Assembly: GCA_964644675.1 (NCBI GenBank)
Contig: CAZXWK010000009.1
Coordinates: 1-60,718, forward strand
Direction: 5' to 3'
Length of the DNA: 60,718 bases
From: CAZXWK01 sp964644675
GTDB lineage: Bacteria > Actinomycetota > Coriobacteriia > Anaerosomatales > JAAXUF01
Below are positions 1-8,704 of the stretch, one piece after another. The translations under genes and the position numbers were made by a program. The notes under the pieces were generated by a model. That model saw only the letters and a program-made list of their open reading frames with translations, had not been told where the DNA came from and did not search any database. Every line of letters starts with the position of its first letter. Position 1 is the stretch's first letter.

Positions 1-54
1 AGCATCGGCTTTGCAAGCCGAGGGTCGAGGGTTCGAGCCCCTTCGTCTCCACCA
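1..54 (+). tRNA. tRNA-Ala (anticodon UGC), 3' part only
   Basis: The window opens inside a tRNA. A 5-bp anticodon stem (TCGGC/GCCGA) encloses the loop TTTGCAA, which puts anticodon TGC (Ala) at its centre. A T-arm with loop TTCGAGC, the 3' acceptor strand CGTCTCC, an A discriminator and an encoded CCA follow, ending at 54. The D-arm and 5' acceptor strand lie outside the window, so folding of the whole molecule cannot be checked. Confidence 0.9.
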
Positions 55-62
55 GGAAGCAC

Positions 63-100
63 GCGGGCCCGCAGCCGGAAGGCTGCGGGCCCGCTTCTGT
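63..100 (+). terminator. intrinsic terminator after tRNA-Ala
   Basis: A perfect 14-bp GC-rich stem (63-76 with 81-94) closes on a GGAA tetraloop and is followed by TTCTGTCTTCT. It sits 9 bases after the tRNA CCA end. It could also serve the minus-strand lipoprotein gene that ends at 118. Confidence 0.85.
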
Positions 101-117
101 CTTCTCGGCAGGCGAGG

Positions 118-732
118 CTACTTGGCGACGACCGCTTCGCCGCTGTTGTAGTTGACCTCGACCGTGTTGGTCGTGGCCTTGGTGATCTTCTTGGGGTCGA
201 ACGAGATGTTCCACCAGCCAGCCCTCACGTTGGTGTCGGCGTTGGCCTTGGGCACGTAGGTCACGAAGCCCATGAGGTATGGCGTCTTGGCGTCGCCGTC
301 CTTGAGCACCTCGAGCGCCTTCTTGTGGGCCTCGTCGCTATCGATTTTCCACTCGTCGACGCCGGGGACTGCGTCCCACTCTTCCTTGGGAAGGTCGGCG
401 GTGCCGTAGAGCTGGCTCGTCGCCTCGCCGCTCTCCACGGTCACGGCGTAGATGGTGTTGTTCTTGGGTGAGCCGATGAGGAACTGCCAGACGGGCGTGG
501 ACGTCGCCGTCATGATGTCGCGGCTCTGGACGAGCAGCAGCTTGGCGTCGGGCGCTCCGCTCGAGATCTCGGACATGGCAAGCGGCAGCGCGCTCTTGGC
601 GGTAAGCGCGCCGGGCGGGGTCTCAGAGGAATCTGCGGACTTCTTGCAGCCCCCCAGAGCGAAGACGATCGCGAACGCGACGATCGCGATCGCGGCGATC
701 TCGAGGAAGCGGATGATGCGAGCCTTGGTCAT
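118..732 (-). CDS. predicted lipoprotein of unknown function
   Basis: 204-residue secreted protein that I do not recognise. One long hydrophobic segment (about residues 10-28) ends in a lipobox, LGGC, with the lipidated Cys at residue 29. A soluble domain of about 170 residues follows, in which PVWQFLIGSPKNN and GWWNISFDP look like beta-strand regions of a small extracytoplasmic domain. The ATG at 732 is chosen because AAGGTGG lies 8 bases upstream and the signal peptide begins there; the open frame runs further 5' but without a start signal and in Pro/Arg-rich shadow sequence. It probably sits on the outer face of the membrane. It lies downstream of the MFS gene on the same strand but beyond a terminator, so it is probably its own unit. 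Confidence 0.75.
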   Translation of the reverse strand: MTKARIIRFLEIAAIAIVAFAIVFALGGCKKSADSSETPPGALTAKSALPLAMSEISSGAPDAKLLLVQSRDIMTATSTPVWQFLIGSPKNNTIYAVTVESGEATSQLYGTADLPKEEWDAVPGVDEWKIDSDEAHKKALEVLKDGDAKTPYLMGFVTYVPKANADTNVRAGWWNISFDPKKITKATTNTVEVNYNSGEAVVAK

Positions 733-897
733 GGTTCCGTCCACCTTCGTGTATGCCGGACAGGATGGAGCACGGTGAGGAGCGGGTGCGCGGGAGCTGT
801 CCGGTGGTCCGGGACTCGCGAAGGCACGCGTTCGACCCGTCAAGTCTAGCGTCTGCGACGCATTCGCGCTCGGACTCCTCGTGCATGGGCGCGCGAA

Positions 898-925
898 GAG
901 GGCCCCGTCCGTGGACGGGGCCCTC
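898..925 (-). terminator. hairpin terminator after the MFS gene
   Basis: An 11-bp inverted repeat (898-908 with 915-925) with a 6-base loop lies 38 bases beyond the stop of the minus-strand MFS gene. The U-tract is short, so the direction is inferred from position. Confidence 0.6.
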
Positions 926-962
926 GTGACGATCGGTGCTCCGGTGACCGGGGTCTCGGAGT

Positions 963-2441
963 CTACGCGGCGGCGGCGGCGGGCTCGGGGGCATCCACGT
1001 CGGCCGTCTTGGGGGCCTTGACGGCGACAGCCAGGATGGCGCCCAGCACGCACAGACCAGCAGCGATGTAGTAGGCCGGGGTGAACGAGCCCCACATCGT
1101 CTTGGCGAAGCCGGCGAGGTAGTTGCCGATGCAGCCACCGACGCCCCATGCGGTGAAGACGATGCCGTAGTTCACGCCGCCGTTCTTCAGGCCGAAGAAG
1201 TCGAAGGTGGTGGCGGGGAACAGGGTCAGGTTCGCGCCGTACATCGCGCCGATGAGGGCGCCGACGATGAGCAGCATCGTCATCGACGACGATGCGCCGA
1301 GAGCGAAGCCGACGAGCGCGGCCTGCGCGAGGAACACGCCGATCAGGGTCGGGACGCGACCGACACGGTCGGACACCATACCTGCGATCGGGCGGCCCAG
1401 GCCGTTACCGATGGCGAGCGCGACGGTGAACCAGTAGGCCTTGCCGAGCACGAGGCCGAACGCGGTCGCCGTGGCGAAGTTCGGGTCGGCGAGCTTGGTG
1501 CCGGTCGGGCCGAAGAAGTCGGTCGCGACCTTGGACACGATACCGACGATCATGAGGCCGGCGAACGCGGCACAGGCATACATGAACCAGAGCAGCCAGA
1601 ACTGCGGAGTCTTGACCATCTCCTGCCACGTGTAGTCACGCGTGACGTGCGCGGGCTTGGCACCCGAGGCGGCAGCGGCGCTGGCGACCTTGGCAGGCAC
1701 CGGCGCGACGTAGCCCGCCGGAGGGTTGCGCAGGAGCTGCGCGAGCAGAACGATCGCGATGAGGAAGCCGATACCCAGCGTGCGGAACATGCCCGAGGGG
1801 CCCTGGGTGCTGATCAGGTAGCTCGTCAGCGGCGCGGTGTAGACCGACGCGAGGCCGAAGCCGGCGACGACGAGGCCGGTGATGAGGCCCTTCTTCGACG
1901 GGTGGAACCACTTGACCGCGGCCGGCGTAGCACACGCGTACGCGATGCCGATGCCGATACCGGTCATGACACCGAAGCCGAGGATGATCGGCATGTGGTT
2001 ACCGGTGGCCGAGAAGTCGGTGAAGCTCGAGATGATCATGCCGAGACCGACGATGATGCCGCCGACCGTGGCGACGATCCTCGGACCGTACTTGTCCTGC
2101 AGGCGGCCGGCGAAGGCCATGGTGATACCGAACGCCAGAAGCGCGATCGCGTACGGGATGAGCGCGTCGAGCGCCGTCCAGCCGTACGCCTTCTGGGAGA
2201 GCACGGCGGCAGAGATCTTCGTCGACTTCTCGATGACGCCCGTGGGCGACTTCGTGACGGCGATGAAGAGGCCGTCGGCGCCCTTCACGAGCTCTCCAGC
2301 CTGATCGACCTTGAACGTCTTGGTCAGCGTTGCGGTGACGACGCTCCACGTGTAGAGAACGCCGAGTGCCAGGTTGATTCCCAGGCCGGCGAGCGTCACC
2401 ACCCATCCCATCGACGGCGAGGCCGTCTTGTCGTTCGCCAT
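963..2441 (-). CDS. OFA-family MFS transporter (oxalate/formate antiporter-like)
   Basis: 492-residue inner-membrane carrier with about 12 hydrophobic segments in two halves. The N-terminal pattern GINLALGVLYTWSVV and the central DYTWQEMVKTPQFW after a Pro/Ala-rich loop are typical of the oxalate/formate antiporter (OFA) branch of the major facilitator superfamily. Members exchange small organic acids or monocarboxylates; the substrate cannot be read from sequence. The ATG at 2441 has GGAAGGAG about 10 bases upstream; the open frame continues 21 codons further but without membrane character or a ribosome site. OFA paralogs are common in Coriobacteriia-type anaerobes. A terminator follows, and the gene is divergent from the acidic protein at 2788. 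Confidence 0.88.
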   Translation of the reverse strand: MANDKTASPSMGWVVTLAGLGINLALGVLYTWSVVTATLTKTFKVDQAGELVKGADGLFIAVTKSPTGVIEKSTKISAAVLSQKAYGWTALDALIPYAIALLAFGITMAFAGRLQDKYGPRIVATVGGIIVGLGMIISSFTDFSATGNHMPIILGFGVMTGIGIGIAYACATPAAVKWFHPSKKGLITGLVVAGFGLASVYTAPLTSYLISTQGPSGMFRTLGIGFLIAIVLLAQLLRNPPAGYVAPVPAKVASAAAASGAKPAHVTRDYTWQEMVKTPQFWLLWFMYACAAFAGLMIVGIVSKVATDFFGPTGTKLADPNFATATAFGLVLGKAYWFTVALAIGNGLGRPIAGMVSDRVGRVPTLIGVFLAQAALVGFALGASSSMTMLLIVGALIGAMYGANLTLFPATTFDFFGLKNGGVNYGIVFTAWGVGGCIGNYLAGFAKTMWGSFTPAYYIAAGLCVLGAILAVAVKAPKTADVDAPEPAAAAA

Positions 2442-2787
2442 TCCAACCACTCCTTCCCGGTCCCCCGGTGTGCCCCCGGTCCGAATCATCGGTCGGCCGG
2501 GCATTCCAACATGGCTACAGCTTGCGCGGCGCGCTGCGAGAACTCAGCGAAGTCGACGCGAGTGGTGCGTATCGTCGGCGGACGGCGCAGAAGCGAACGC
2601 GAACGGCTGAGCATGGCGGCCCGAAGCTGCGGGTCTCGGCGGACTTGGGAGACGGGCTCGAGGGCGCGCGGTCACCAGTAGTGACGGCGTGACGGGGGGC
2701 GCCGCTGGGTAACAAGACGGTGTGCGAGGGCACGACAGACACGCGCCGACCGGCCCCGGACGGGCCATCGAGGACGAGGTGACCAGC
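2442..2787. other. intergenic region between divergent genes
   Basis: 346 bases between the MFS start and the acidic protein start. It must hold the promoters of both genes. I see a GTCAC/GTGAC inverted repeat near 2670-2685 but no convincing -10/-35 pair, and no conserved RNA motif. Frames open across it are Arg-rich shadows. Confidence 0.5.
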
Positions 2788-3339
2788 ATGTTCTCGGACG
2801 ACTACCCCGATGATGACCTGCTCGCGCGCGAGCAGGACCCCGTGACCGAGCGTCTCGACAGGGAGGAGGGCGTCTTCTCGGAGCCGGACGCGCATCCGGT
2901 GGGCACTGGCCATCAGGGTCCGCCTCCGGCCCCCGACGACTACGTCAGCGATCCCCACGGCGAAGGCGCGCACGAGCCCGGAACGATCGACGACATCCCG
3001 CTCACCTACGGCGAGCAGCTTCCCGATGCGGCGGACGCTCACCTCGTGCTCGAGGGGCCCAAGCGCGAGGCGGGGAAGTCGCGGGAGGGCACCGAGGCCG
3101 AGGAGGACTCGGGCGCGGCCGACGAGAACGAGCTGTGGGCCGACCAGCAGAAGTTGCTGCAGGAGGACGAAGTCGAGGCGCTGCGCCTCGACGGCTTCCC
3201 CGAAGAGGAGATACCGGAGATCCTCGAGGCGATGGGCGACGACGCCGCCGACCCGCTCCAGGACTTCCCGAACGGCACGAGCGCCACCGGCGTGTGGAGC
3301 CAGCCCGAACACGGGGGCTTCCCCGAGCGCGACGACTGA
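2788..3339 (+). CDS. acidic hypothetical protein
   Basis: 183-residue soluble protein very rich in Asp, Glu and Pro, without a signal peptide or membrane segment. The C-terminal half has a run of acidic helices around LWADQQKLLQEDEVEALRLD and EEEIPEILEAMGDD. The ATG at 2788 is preferred because GAGGTG lies just upstream; an earlier in-frame ATG at 2722 would add a basic stretch unlike the rest. I do not recognise a family. The composition suggests a cytoplasmic, partly disordered protein. It precedes the potassium importer by about 100 bases on the same strand, so co-transcription is possible but two hairpins intervene. Confidence 0.6.
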   Translation: MFSDDYPDDDLLAREQDPVTERLDREEGVFSEPDAHPVGTGHQGPPPAPDDYVSDPHGEGAHEPGTIDDIPLTYGEQLPDAADAHLVLEGPKREAGKSREGTEAEEDSGAADENELWADQQKLLQEDEVEALRLDGFPEEEIPEILEAMGDDAADPLQDFPNGTSATGVWSQPEHGGFPERDD

Positions 3340-3368
3340 CACTATCCTGTGCAGATACCGAACGGGCA

Positions 3369-3406
3369 GGGGTGTGGGATGCACCCCCGCGCGCCTGTGG
3401 GCGCGC
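3369..3406 (+). promoter_or_regulatory. two adjacent hairpins before the potassium importer
   Basis: Two small stems sit back to back: GGGGTG (3369-3374) with CACCCC (3382-3387), and GCGCGC (3389-3394) with GCGCGC (3401-3406). They lie between the acidic protein and the importer start and could be leader structure or a weak terminator. There is no U-tract, and I cannot match the segment to a c-di-AMP riboswitch. Confidence 0.35.
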
Positions 3407-3435
3407 GTTGGGCTTCATGAGGGGCTGCTCCGCAC

Positions 3436-5334
3436 ATGGCCAGTCGCGTCAAGAACATCTTCCTCGGCGATCCGCTCCACAACGAGGAGTCTCGCCACCA
3501 GCGTCTGAGCAACCCCATCGCACTCGCGGTCTTCTCGAGCGACGCGATCTCCTCGGTCGCGTACGCCACGGGCGAGATCATCCTCATGCTCTCGCTGGCC
3601 GGTGCGGCCTTCCTTCACCTGACCTGGCCGATCGCGATCGCCATCGGCGTGCTGCTCATCGTCGTCTCGATCTCGTACCGGCAGACGATCCGCGCGTATC
3701 CGAGTGGCGGCGGTTCCTACATAGTCGCGCGCGAGAACCTCGGTGACTTCGCGGGGCTCGTGGCCGGAGCATCGCTTCTGGTCGACTACGTGCTGACCGT
3801 CGCCGTCTCCATCTCGTCCGGAACCGCGGCAATCACGTCCGCGTTTCCCAAGCTGCTGCCGTGGACCGTGCCGATCTGTCTGTTCTTCATCGCCGTCCTC
3901 ATGGTCGGCAACCTGCGAGGCGTCAAGGAGTCGGGTGCGGTCTTCTCGGTCCCGACCTACGTCTTCATCGTCTCGCTGTTCGGCATGATCCTGTGGGGCC
4001 TCTTCACGGTCTTCACCAAGGGTGCGGCGGCGATCCAGGTCCCGTCGTCCCACGACGCGATCGAGCCGGTGCAGGCGATGACGCTGTTCCTGCTCATGCG
4101 AGCGTTCGCGTCAGGGTGTGCGGCGATGACGGGTGTCGAAGCCATCGCCAACGGCGTGCAGGCGTTCCGCGAGCCCGTCTCGAAGAACGCCGCGAAGACG
4201 TTGACCTGGATGGCGGGCATCCTGCTCACGCTCTTCCTGGGGATCAGCTGGCTCGCCGTGACGGCAGGCGTCCGCGAGGTCGAGACCGAGACGGTCATCA
4301 GCCAGCTCTCACGTCAGCTCTTCGGTACCGGCTTCATCTACTACCTGATCTCGTTCGCGACGATGGCGATCCTCGTCATCGCTGCGAACACCAGCTACGC
4401 GGACTTCCCTCGGCTGGGGTCGTTCATGGCGAGCGACGACTTCCTTCCGCATCAGCTCAAGGACAAGGGCTACCGCCTCGTCCACAGCAACGGCATCCTG
4501 CTGCTCACCGGCACCGCCGCCGTCCTCATCGTCGCGTTCCAGGGCAAGACCAGCGCGCTGATCCCGCTCTACGCGCTGGGCGTCTTCATGTCGTTCACTC
4601 TGTCGCAGTCGGGAATGGTCGTGCACTGGTTCCGCTACCGAGACGAGCCTCGATGGAAGCTCTCGGCAGCGGTGAACGCGGTCGGTGCGGTGACCACCGG
4701 CATCGTCTTCATGGTCGTCGCCGTGACGAAGGTCGGCTCGGGGGCGTGGATCGTCCTCATCCTCGTTCCAGTGATGGTCGCCTACTTCATGTGGGTCAAG
4801 CGCCGCTACGACATGGTGCGTGCAGAGCTGGCGCTCTCGCCCGACGAGATCCGCGATCTCAACTGGCAGGCGTACAACCGCCTACACAACCACGTTGTCG
4901 TGCTGGTCAAGGACATCGATCGGCGGCTCGTCCGAGCGCTGCAGTACGCGAAGACCCTACGCGCTGACAGCACCGAGGCCCTCTACATCGACGTCAGCAG
5001 TGAGGGCGGCAGCGCGTTCCGGAAGCGGTGGGAGGAAGCCGACATGGGGATCCGCCTCACCGTGATCGAATCCCCGTTCCGCGAGGTCATCGGACCGCTC
5101 GTCGACTACGTCCAGAAGATCCCGCGCCCCAACAAGGACCACGTCGTCACGGTCATCCTGCCGGAGTACGCGCCGACCAACGCGGCCGACGCGATGTTGC
5201 ACGACCAGACGTCGTTCTGGATCAAGCAGCAGCTCTTTGGCACCGAGGGAGTCATCGTCACGGACGTGCCGTACCACCCGGACTTCGACGACGAGCCCGA
5301 GCAGGTCATCAAGAGCGAACGCGCCGTCGACTAG
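3436..5334 (+). CDS. kimA: KimA-like potassium importer (KUP/APC superfamily)
   Basis: 632-residue membrane transporter, close to KimA length (about 607). Residues 1-450 hold about 12 membrane segments; residues 455-632 form a cytoplasmic C-terminal domain, as in KimA. Motifs that match Bacillus KimA closely are SSDAISSVAYATGEI, AYPSGGGSYIVARENLG, LLVDYVLTVAVSISSGT and ASGCAAMTGVEAIANGV. The family takes up K+ with protons and is inhibited by c-di-AMP in Firmicutes; that regulation is not shown here. The start at 3436 follows GAGGGG by about a dozen bases. The gene is convergent with two TrkA-type proteins and shares its stop (CTAG, 5331-5334) with the first. That neighbourhood supports a role in K+ uptake. 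An amino-acid permease of the same superfamily is the alternative. Confidence 0.8.
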   Translation: MASRVKNIFLGDPLHNEESRHQRLSNPIALAVFSSDAISSVAYATGEIILMLSLAGAAFLHLTWPIAIAIGVLLIVVSISYRQTIRAYPSGGGSYIVARENLGDFAGLVAGASLLVDYVLTVAVSISSGTAAITSAFPKLLPWTVPICLFFIAVLMVGNLRGVKESGAVFSVPTYVFIVSLFGMILWGLFTVFTKGAAAIQVPSSHDAIEPVQAMTLFLLMRAFASGCAAMTGVEAIANGVQAFREPVSKNAAKTLTWMAGILLTLFLGISWLAVTAGVREVETETVISQLSRQLFGTGFIYYLISFATMAILVIAANTSYADFPRLGSFMASDDFLPHQLKDKGYRLVHSNGILLLTGTAAVLIVAFQGKTSALIPLYALGVFMSFTLSQSGMVVHWFRYRDEPRWKLSAAVNAVGAVTTGIVFMVVAVTKVGSGAWIVLILVPVMVAYFMWVKRRYDMVRAELALSPDEIRDLNWQAYNRLHNHVVVLVKDIDRRLVRALQYAKTLRADSTEALYIDVSSEGGSAFRKRWEEADMGIRLTVIESPFREVIGPLVDYVQKIPRPNKDHVVTVILPEYAPTNAADAMLHDQTSFWIKQQLFGTEGVIVTDVPYHPDFDDEPEQVIKSERAVD

Positions 5335-6041
5335 GTAGGCTCGCCGCCCTCGTGCTCCAGGGGCATGACGATCGCGTCGGCGGTCACGCCGAGCGCCGCG
5401 CAGACCTCGGCATCGTGGTGCCCGTCCGAGATGAGCAGCAGTTCGTCGCCCGCCGAGAGGACCGTGTCGCCCTTGGCGATGGTCAGTCCGGCTTCGGGGG
5501 TGATGATCGCCATCACGTGACAGTTCTCGGGCAGGCTCAGCTCCATGAGCGTCTTGCCGACGGCCGTCGCGGTCTTGGGCAGCGTGATCTCCTCGATGGC
5601 GACGTTGTCGGCCTGCAGACGCAGCAGCGTCACGAGGTCGCCGAATCCGACCTCCTTCTCGACGAGCGAGAGCATCATCGAGGTCGAAGAGACGGGCACG
5701 TCGACGCCGAACTCCTTGGTGAACAGCCACTCGTTCTTGGGATGGTTGATGCGCGCGAACACACGCTCGCACCCGAAGTGCTTCGCGAGCATCGCCACGA
5801 CCAGGTTGTCTTCGTCGTCGCCGGTGGCGGCGATCGCGAGGTCCGCGGACCCGATGCCGGCGTGCTCGAGCACGTCGGTCTCGCAGGCGTCGCCGTGGAT
5901 GACGGTGATGTCGGGCATCATGGACGCGACGACGTCCGAGCGGTCGAAGCGGCTCTCGATGAGGCTGACGTCGTGCTCGTGCTTGAGTTCCTGCGCGAGG
6001 TAGAGGCCGGACTTGCCGGCGCCGACGATGATGATCTTCAC
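5331..6041 (-). CDS. TrkA-family potassium uptake protein (second of pair)
   Basis: 236-residue cytoplasmic regulatory protein. The N-terminal RCK/TrkA-N domain begins MKIIIVGAGKSGLYLAQEL, a Rossmann GxGxxG nucleotide-binding loop. An acidic residue (LIESR) follows the second strand and HGDACETDVLE marks the third. The C-terminal TrkA-C domain occupies about residues 140-220. Such proteins bind NAD(H) or ATP and gate K+ transporters. GTG at 6041 is chosen because AGGAGG lies 9 bases upstream and it overlaps the first TrkA gene by GTGA; the open frame upstream is a shadow. No TrkH/KtrB channel subunit is in the window. The stop overlaps the stop of the KimA-like gene. Confidence 0.85.
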   Translation of the reverse strand: MKIIIVGAGKSGLYLAQELKHEHDVSLIESRFDRSDVVASMMPDITVIHGDACETDVLEHAGIGSADLAIAATGDDEDNLVVAMLAKHFGCERVFARINHPKNEWLFTKEFGVDVPVSSTSMMLSLVEKEVGFGDLVTLLRLQADNVAIEEITLPKTATAVGKTLMELSLPENCHVMAIITPEAGLTIAKGDTVLSAGDELLLISDGHHDAEVCAALGVTADAIVMPLEHEGGEPT

Positions 6042-6700
6042 GACTGCGCCTCCTGGCTCATGCCGAGCATCTCGCGCAGCTCGGGGATGGAATCTCGGTC
6101 GACGGCGACGTAGAGCAGGTCGCCGGACTCGACGACGTCGATGTCGGTGAGCAGCAGCGCCCGGCCGTCCCGCTCCACCGAGACGACCGAGAGCACGCGC
6201 GGCAGCTCGATGTCGAGTACGCGCTTGCCGGCGATCGCCTCGTTCGCCTGGATCTCGACGAGCAACACCTCGCCCTGGCCGAATGCGAAGTCGCTGCGCG
6301 CCTTGGGCTCGAGCACCATCGCGAGGAGCCGCGACGCGGACCACTGAACCGCCGAGACGGTCGGGATACCGAAGCGCTCGTAGATGCTCGCGCGCTTGGG
6401 GTCGAAGATGCGCGCGATGACGAGCGGGACGTCGAAGCGCTCGCGGGCGACGCGGGCCGCGACGATGTTGCTGTTGTCGCCGCTCGTGCTGGCGACGAAC
6501 GCGTCGGCGCGCTCGATACCCGCCTTGATGAGCGTGTCCCGGTCGAAGACCTCGCCGGTCAGGCGCATGCCGTTGATCCCCTCGAACTCCTCGAACACGT
6601 CGGAGTTCCGGTCGATCACGGCGACCGAGTGCCCTTTGGCCTCGAGCTCGTGCGCGATGTAGCGGCCGACACGGCCGTACCCGCCGATGACCACGTGCAT
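6038..6700 (-). CDS. TrkA-family potassium uptake protein (first of pair)
   Basis: 220-residue RCK protein with TrkA-N (MHVVIGGYGRVGRYIAHEL, GxGxxG loop; AVIDRN acidic end; TGEVFDRDTL) and TrkA-C domains. It is the first gene of a two-gene minus-strand operon, overlapping the next TrkA gene by four bases. Start at 6700 has GAGGGAG 9 bases upstream. Two single-RCK proteins encoded together often form a hetero-oligomeric gating unit (inference). The operon lies opposite the KimA-like importer, which suggests that these subunits act in the same K+ homeostasis, although RCK subunits usually partner TrkH/KtrB rather than KUP-type carriers. Confidence 0.85.
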   Translation of the reverse strand: MHVVIGGYGRVGRYIAHELEAKGHSVAVIDRNSDVFEEFEGINGMRLTGEVFDRDTLIKAGIERADAFVASTSGDNSNIVAARVARERFDVPLVIARIFDPKRASIYERFGIPTVSAVQWSASRLLAMVLEPKARSDFAFGQGEVLLVEIQANEAIAGKRVLDIELPRVLSVVSVERDGRALLLTDIDVVESGDLLYVAVDRDSIPELREMLGMSQEAQS

Positions 6701-6890
6701 TGCTGTGCTCCCTCGTCCGGCGCCCGCCCCGCGGGCCGTGGAACGTATCGCACCATCGTAGTACCCGTTGGTCCCGCCGTCACCAACTTGCCGCCCTATC
6801 GGCCGAGAGTTCACGCAGGCGAAACATGGGAGACAGGGTCCGGGGTTGTAGTATCACCGGGAGGGTTCTCCACTGAGCCGAGGAGCGCAG

Positions 6891-7616
6891 ATGCACCTGC
6901 ACGTCATCCAGCACGTGCCCTTCGAGGGGCCCGCCGCCATCGCCGAGTGGGCGGAAGAGCGCGGGCATACCCTCAAGTGCTCGCTCGCCCTCACCGAGGA
7001 GTACCCGTCGGTGGACGACGTCGACTTCCTCGTTGTGATGGGCGGGCCGATGGACGCCGATGACGATGTCGCCTCTCCGTGGCTCCCCGCCGAGCGCCGC
7101 TTCATCGCCGAGTGCATCGCGGCAGGGCGTCTCGTCTTGGGCGTGTGCCTGGGAGCGCAGATCATCGCCGAGGTCCTGGGCGGCAAGGTGCAGCGTTGCG
7201 CGTACCGCGAAGTCGGCTGGTATGCGGTGAACCGCACGGCCGGCGGAGCGGAAAGCCCGCTGTTCTCGGCGTGGCCGGAGGCGGTGGTCGTGGGGCAGTG
7301 GCACTCGGACACGTTCGAGATGCCGCTCGCGCTGGACCCCGTGTGGTCGAGTGACGGCTGCCGCAACCAGGCGTTCGTGTTCGACGGGCGCGTCGTGGGC
7401 CTGCAGTTCCACCTCGAGTGGACCGCCGAGGCGCTCGAGAAGCTCATGCAGGCGTGTGCCGGTGACCTGCGTGGCGGCGGGCTCTACGAGATGACGCGCA
7501 CGCAGATCGAGGACGAGATGGACGAGCGGCTCCCGGTCTGCCGAGCACTGCTCTTCAGCCTGCTCGATGGCATGGAGACGGTCGGTCCGCGGCGCGCCGG
7601 GACGGGCTCACGGTGA
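6891..7616 (+). CDS. class I glutamine amidotransferase (GMP synthase-like)
   Basis: 241-residue protein with a complete triad. The nucleophile Cys86 lies in GVCLGAQ, and His174 and Glu176 lie in LQFHLEW. Stand-alone proteins of this type hydrolyse glutamine or related amides; the acceptor is unknown. The gene starts after AGGAG and ends in a GTGA overlap with the ABC ATPase gene, so it heads the exporter operon. The link between an amidotransferase and the exporter is not obvious from sequence. It is not guaA, because the synthetase half is absent. Confidence 0.82.
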   Translation: MHLHVIQHVPFEGPAAIAEWAEERGHTLKCSLALTEEYPSVDDVDFLVVMGGPMDADDDVASPWLPAERRFIAECIAAGRLVLGVCLGAQIIAEVLGGKVQRCAYREVGWYAVNRTAGGAESPLFSAWPEAVVVGQWHSDTFEMPLALDPVWSSDGCRNQAFVFDGRVVGLQFHLEWTAEALEKLMQACAGDLRGGGLYEMTRTQIEDEMDERLPVCRALLFSLLDGMETVGPRRAGTGSR

Positions 7617-8704
7617 GCGCCGAGGTGCGCGCCGAAGGCGCTCCGGTGGCCCCGGCCGAGACCGTGACCGACGCGATCGTCGAGGTGCGCGGGCTGCTGA
7701 AGCGTTTCGGCGACTTCGTGGCGGTCGACGGCGTCAGCTTCGAGATCCGTCGCGGCTCGGTCTTCGGGCTGCTCGGCCCCAACGGGGCGGGCAAGACCAC
7801 GACCATCTCGATGATCTCGTGCCTGCTCGCGCCGGACGAGGGCGACGTGCTGGTCGACGGCCACTCGGTCCGCGGCGATTCTGCAGCGGTCAGGCGCGTG
7901 CTGGGCGTCGTCCCGCAGGAGATCGCGCTCTATCCCACGCTCACGGCCGCCGAGAACCTGCGCTTCTGGGGCCGGATGTACGGGCTGCACGGCAAGGCGC
8001 TCGCCGATGCGGTCGACTACGGGCTCGCGATGGCTGGCCTCGAGGAGCAGGCCAAGAAGCGCATCGAGACCTTCTCGGGAGGCATGAAGCGGCGCATCAA
8101 CATCGCCGCGGGCGTGCTGCACCGGCCCAAGCTGCTGCTCATGGACGAGCCGACGGTCGGCATCGACCCGCAGAGCCGCAACCACATCCTCGAGACCGTG
8201 CGCGAGCTCAACCGCGCCGGCATGACCGTGCTGTACACGAGCCACTATATGGAAGAGGTCGAGGCGCTGTGCGACCGCATCGCCATCGTCGACCACGGCA
8301 AGGTCATCGCCGAGGGCACGCTCGAGGAGCTCCGCAGCCTCGTCGGTGACGAGGATCGCGTGCGCATCGCGATCGGCGAAGCGGGAGCGATCGGCGAGGG
8401 CGCGGCTGCGGTCGGCGACACGCCCGCGGATGAGGCCGCCGACGACGACCTGCGCGAAGCCGTAGCAGCGCCGAGCCGTCAGGCCACCGCGGCGCTCGCC
8501 GCGGTGCAGGCGCTCCCCGCGATCAGTCGCGCCGAGCTCGTGGGTGGCACACTCGAGGTGCTCGTGCCGGAGGCCGGGCCGGTGCTCGGCGAGATCGTGG
8601 CCGCGGTCACGAGCGCAGGCGCGCACGTACGCAGCATCGACGTCACCGAGCCCGACCTCGAGTCGGTCTTCCTGCACCTGACCGGCCGCGGTCTGCGCGA
8701 CTGA
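7613..8704 (+). CDS. ABC transporter ATP-binding protein (ABC-2 exporter)
   Basis: 363-residue nucleotide-binding subunit. It carries Walker A GPNGAGKTTT (near residue 60), signature FSGGMKRR, Walker B LLLMDEPTVGID and the switch His in YTSHYMEE. The C-terminal 110 residues form the accessory domain common in DrrA/CcmA-type exporters, here with an Ala-rich insert around residues 255-290. GTG start at 7613 overlaps the amidotransferase stop. It should energise the two ABC-2 permeases that follow. The substrate could be a drug, lipid or polysaccharide; nothing in the sequence decides. Confidence 0.9.
   Translation: MSAEVRAEGAPVAPAETVTDAIVEVRGLLKRFGDFVAVDGVSFEIRRGSVFGLLGPNGAGKTTTISMISCLLAPDEGDVLVDGHSVRGDSAAVRRVLGVVPQEIALYPTLTAAENLRFWGRMYGLHGKALADAVDYGLAMAGLEEQAKKRIETFSGGMKRRINIAAGVLHRPKLLLMDEPTVGIDPQSRNHILETVRELNRAGMTVLYTSHYMEEVEALCDRIAIVDHGKVIAEGTLEELRSLVGDEDRVRIAIGEAGAIGEGAAAVGDTPADEAADDDLREAVAAPSRQATAALAAVQALPAISRAELVGGTLEVLVPEAGPVLGEIVAAVTSAGAHVRSIDVTEPDLESVFLHLTGRGLRD

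Noticed and set aside
3340..3435. A c-di-AMP riboswitch before the KimA-like gene
   Set aside because: The gap is under 100 bases, too short for ydaO, and only two small hairpins are seen.
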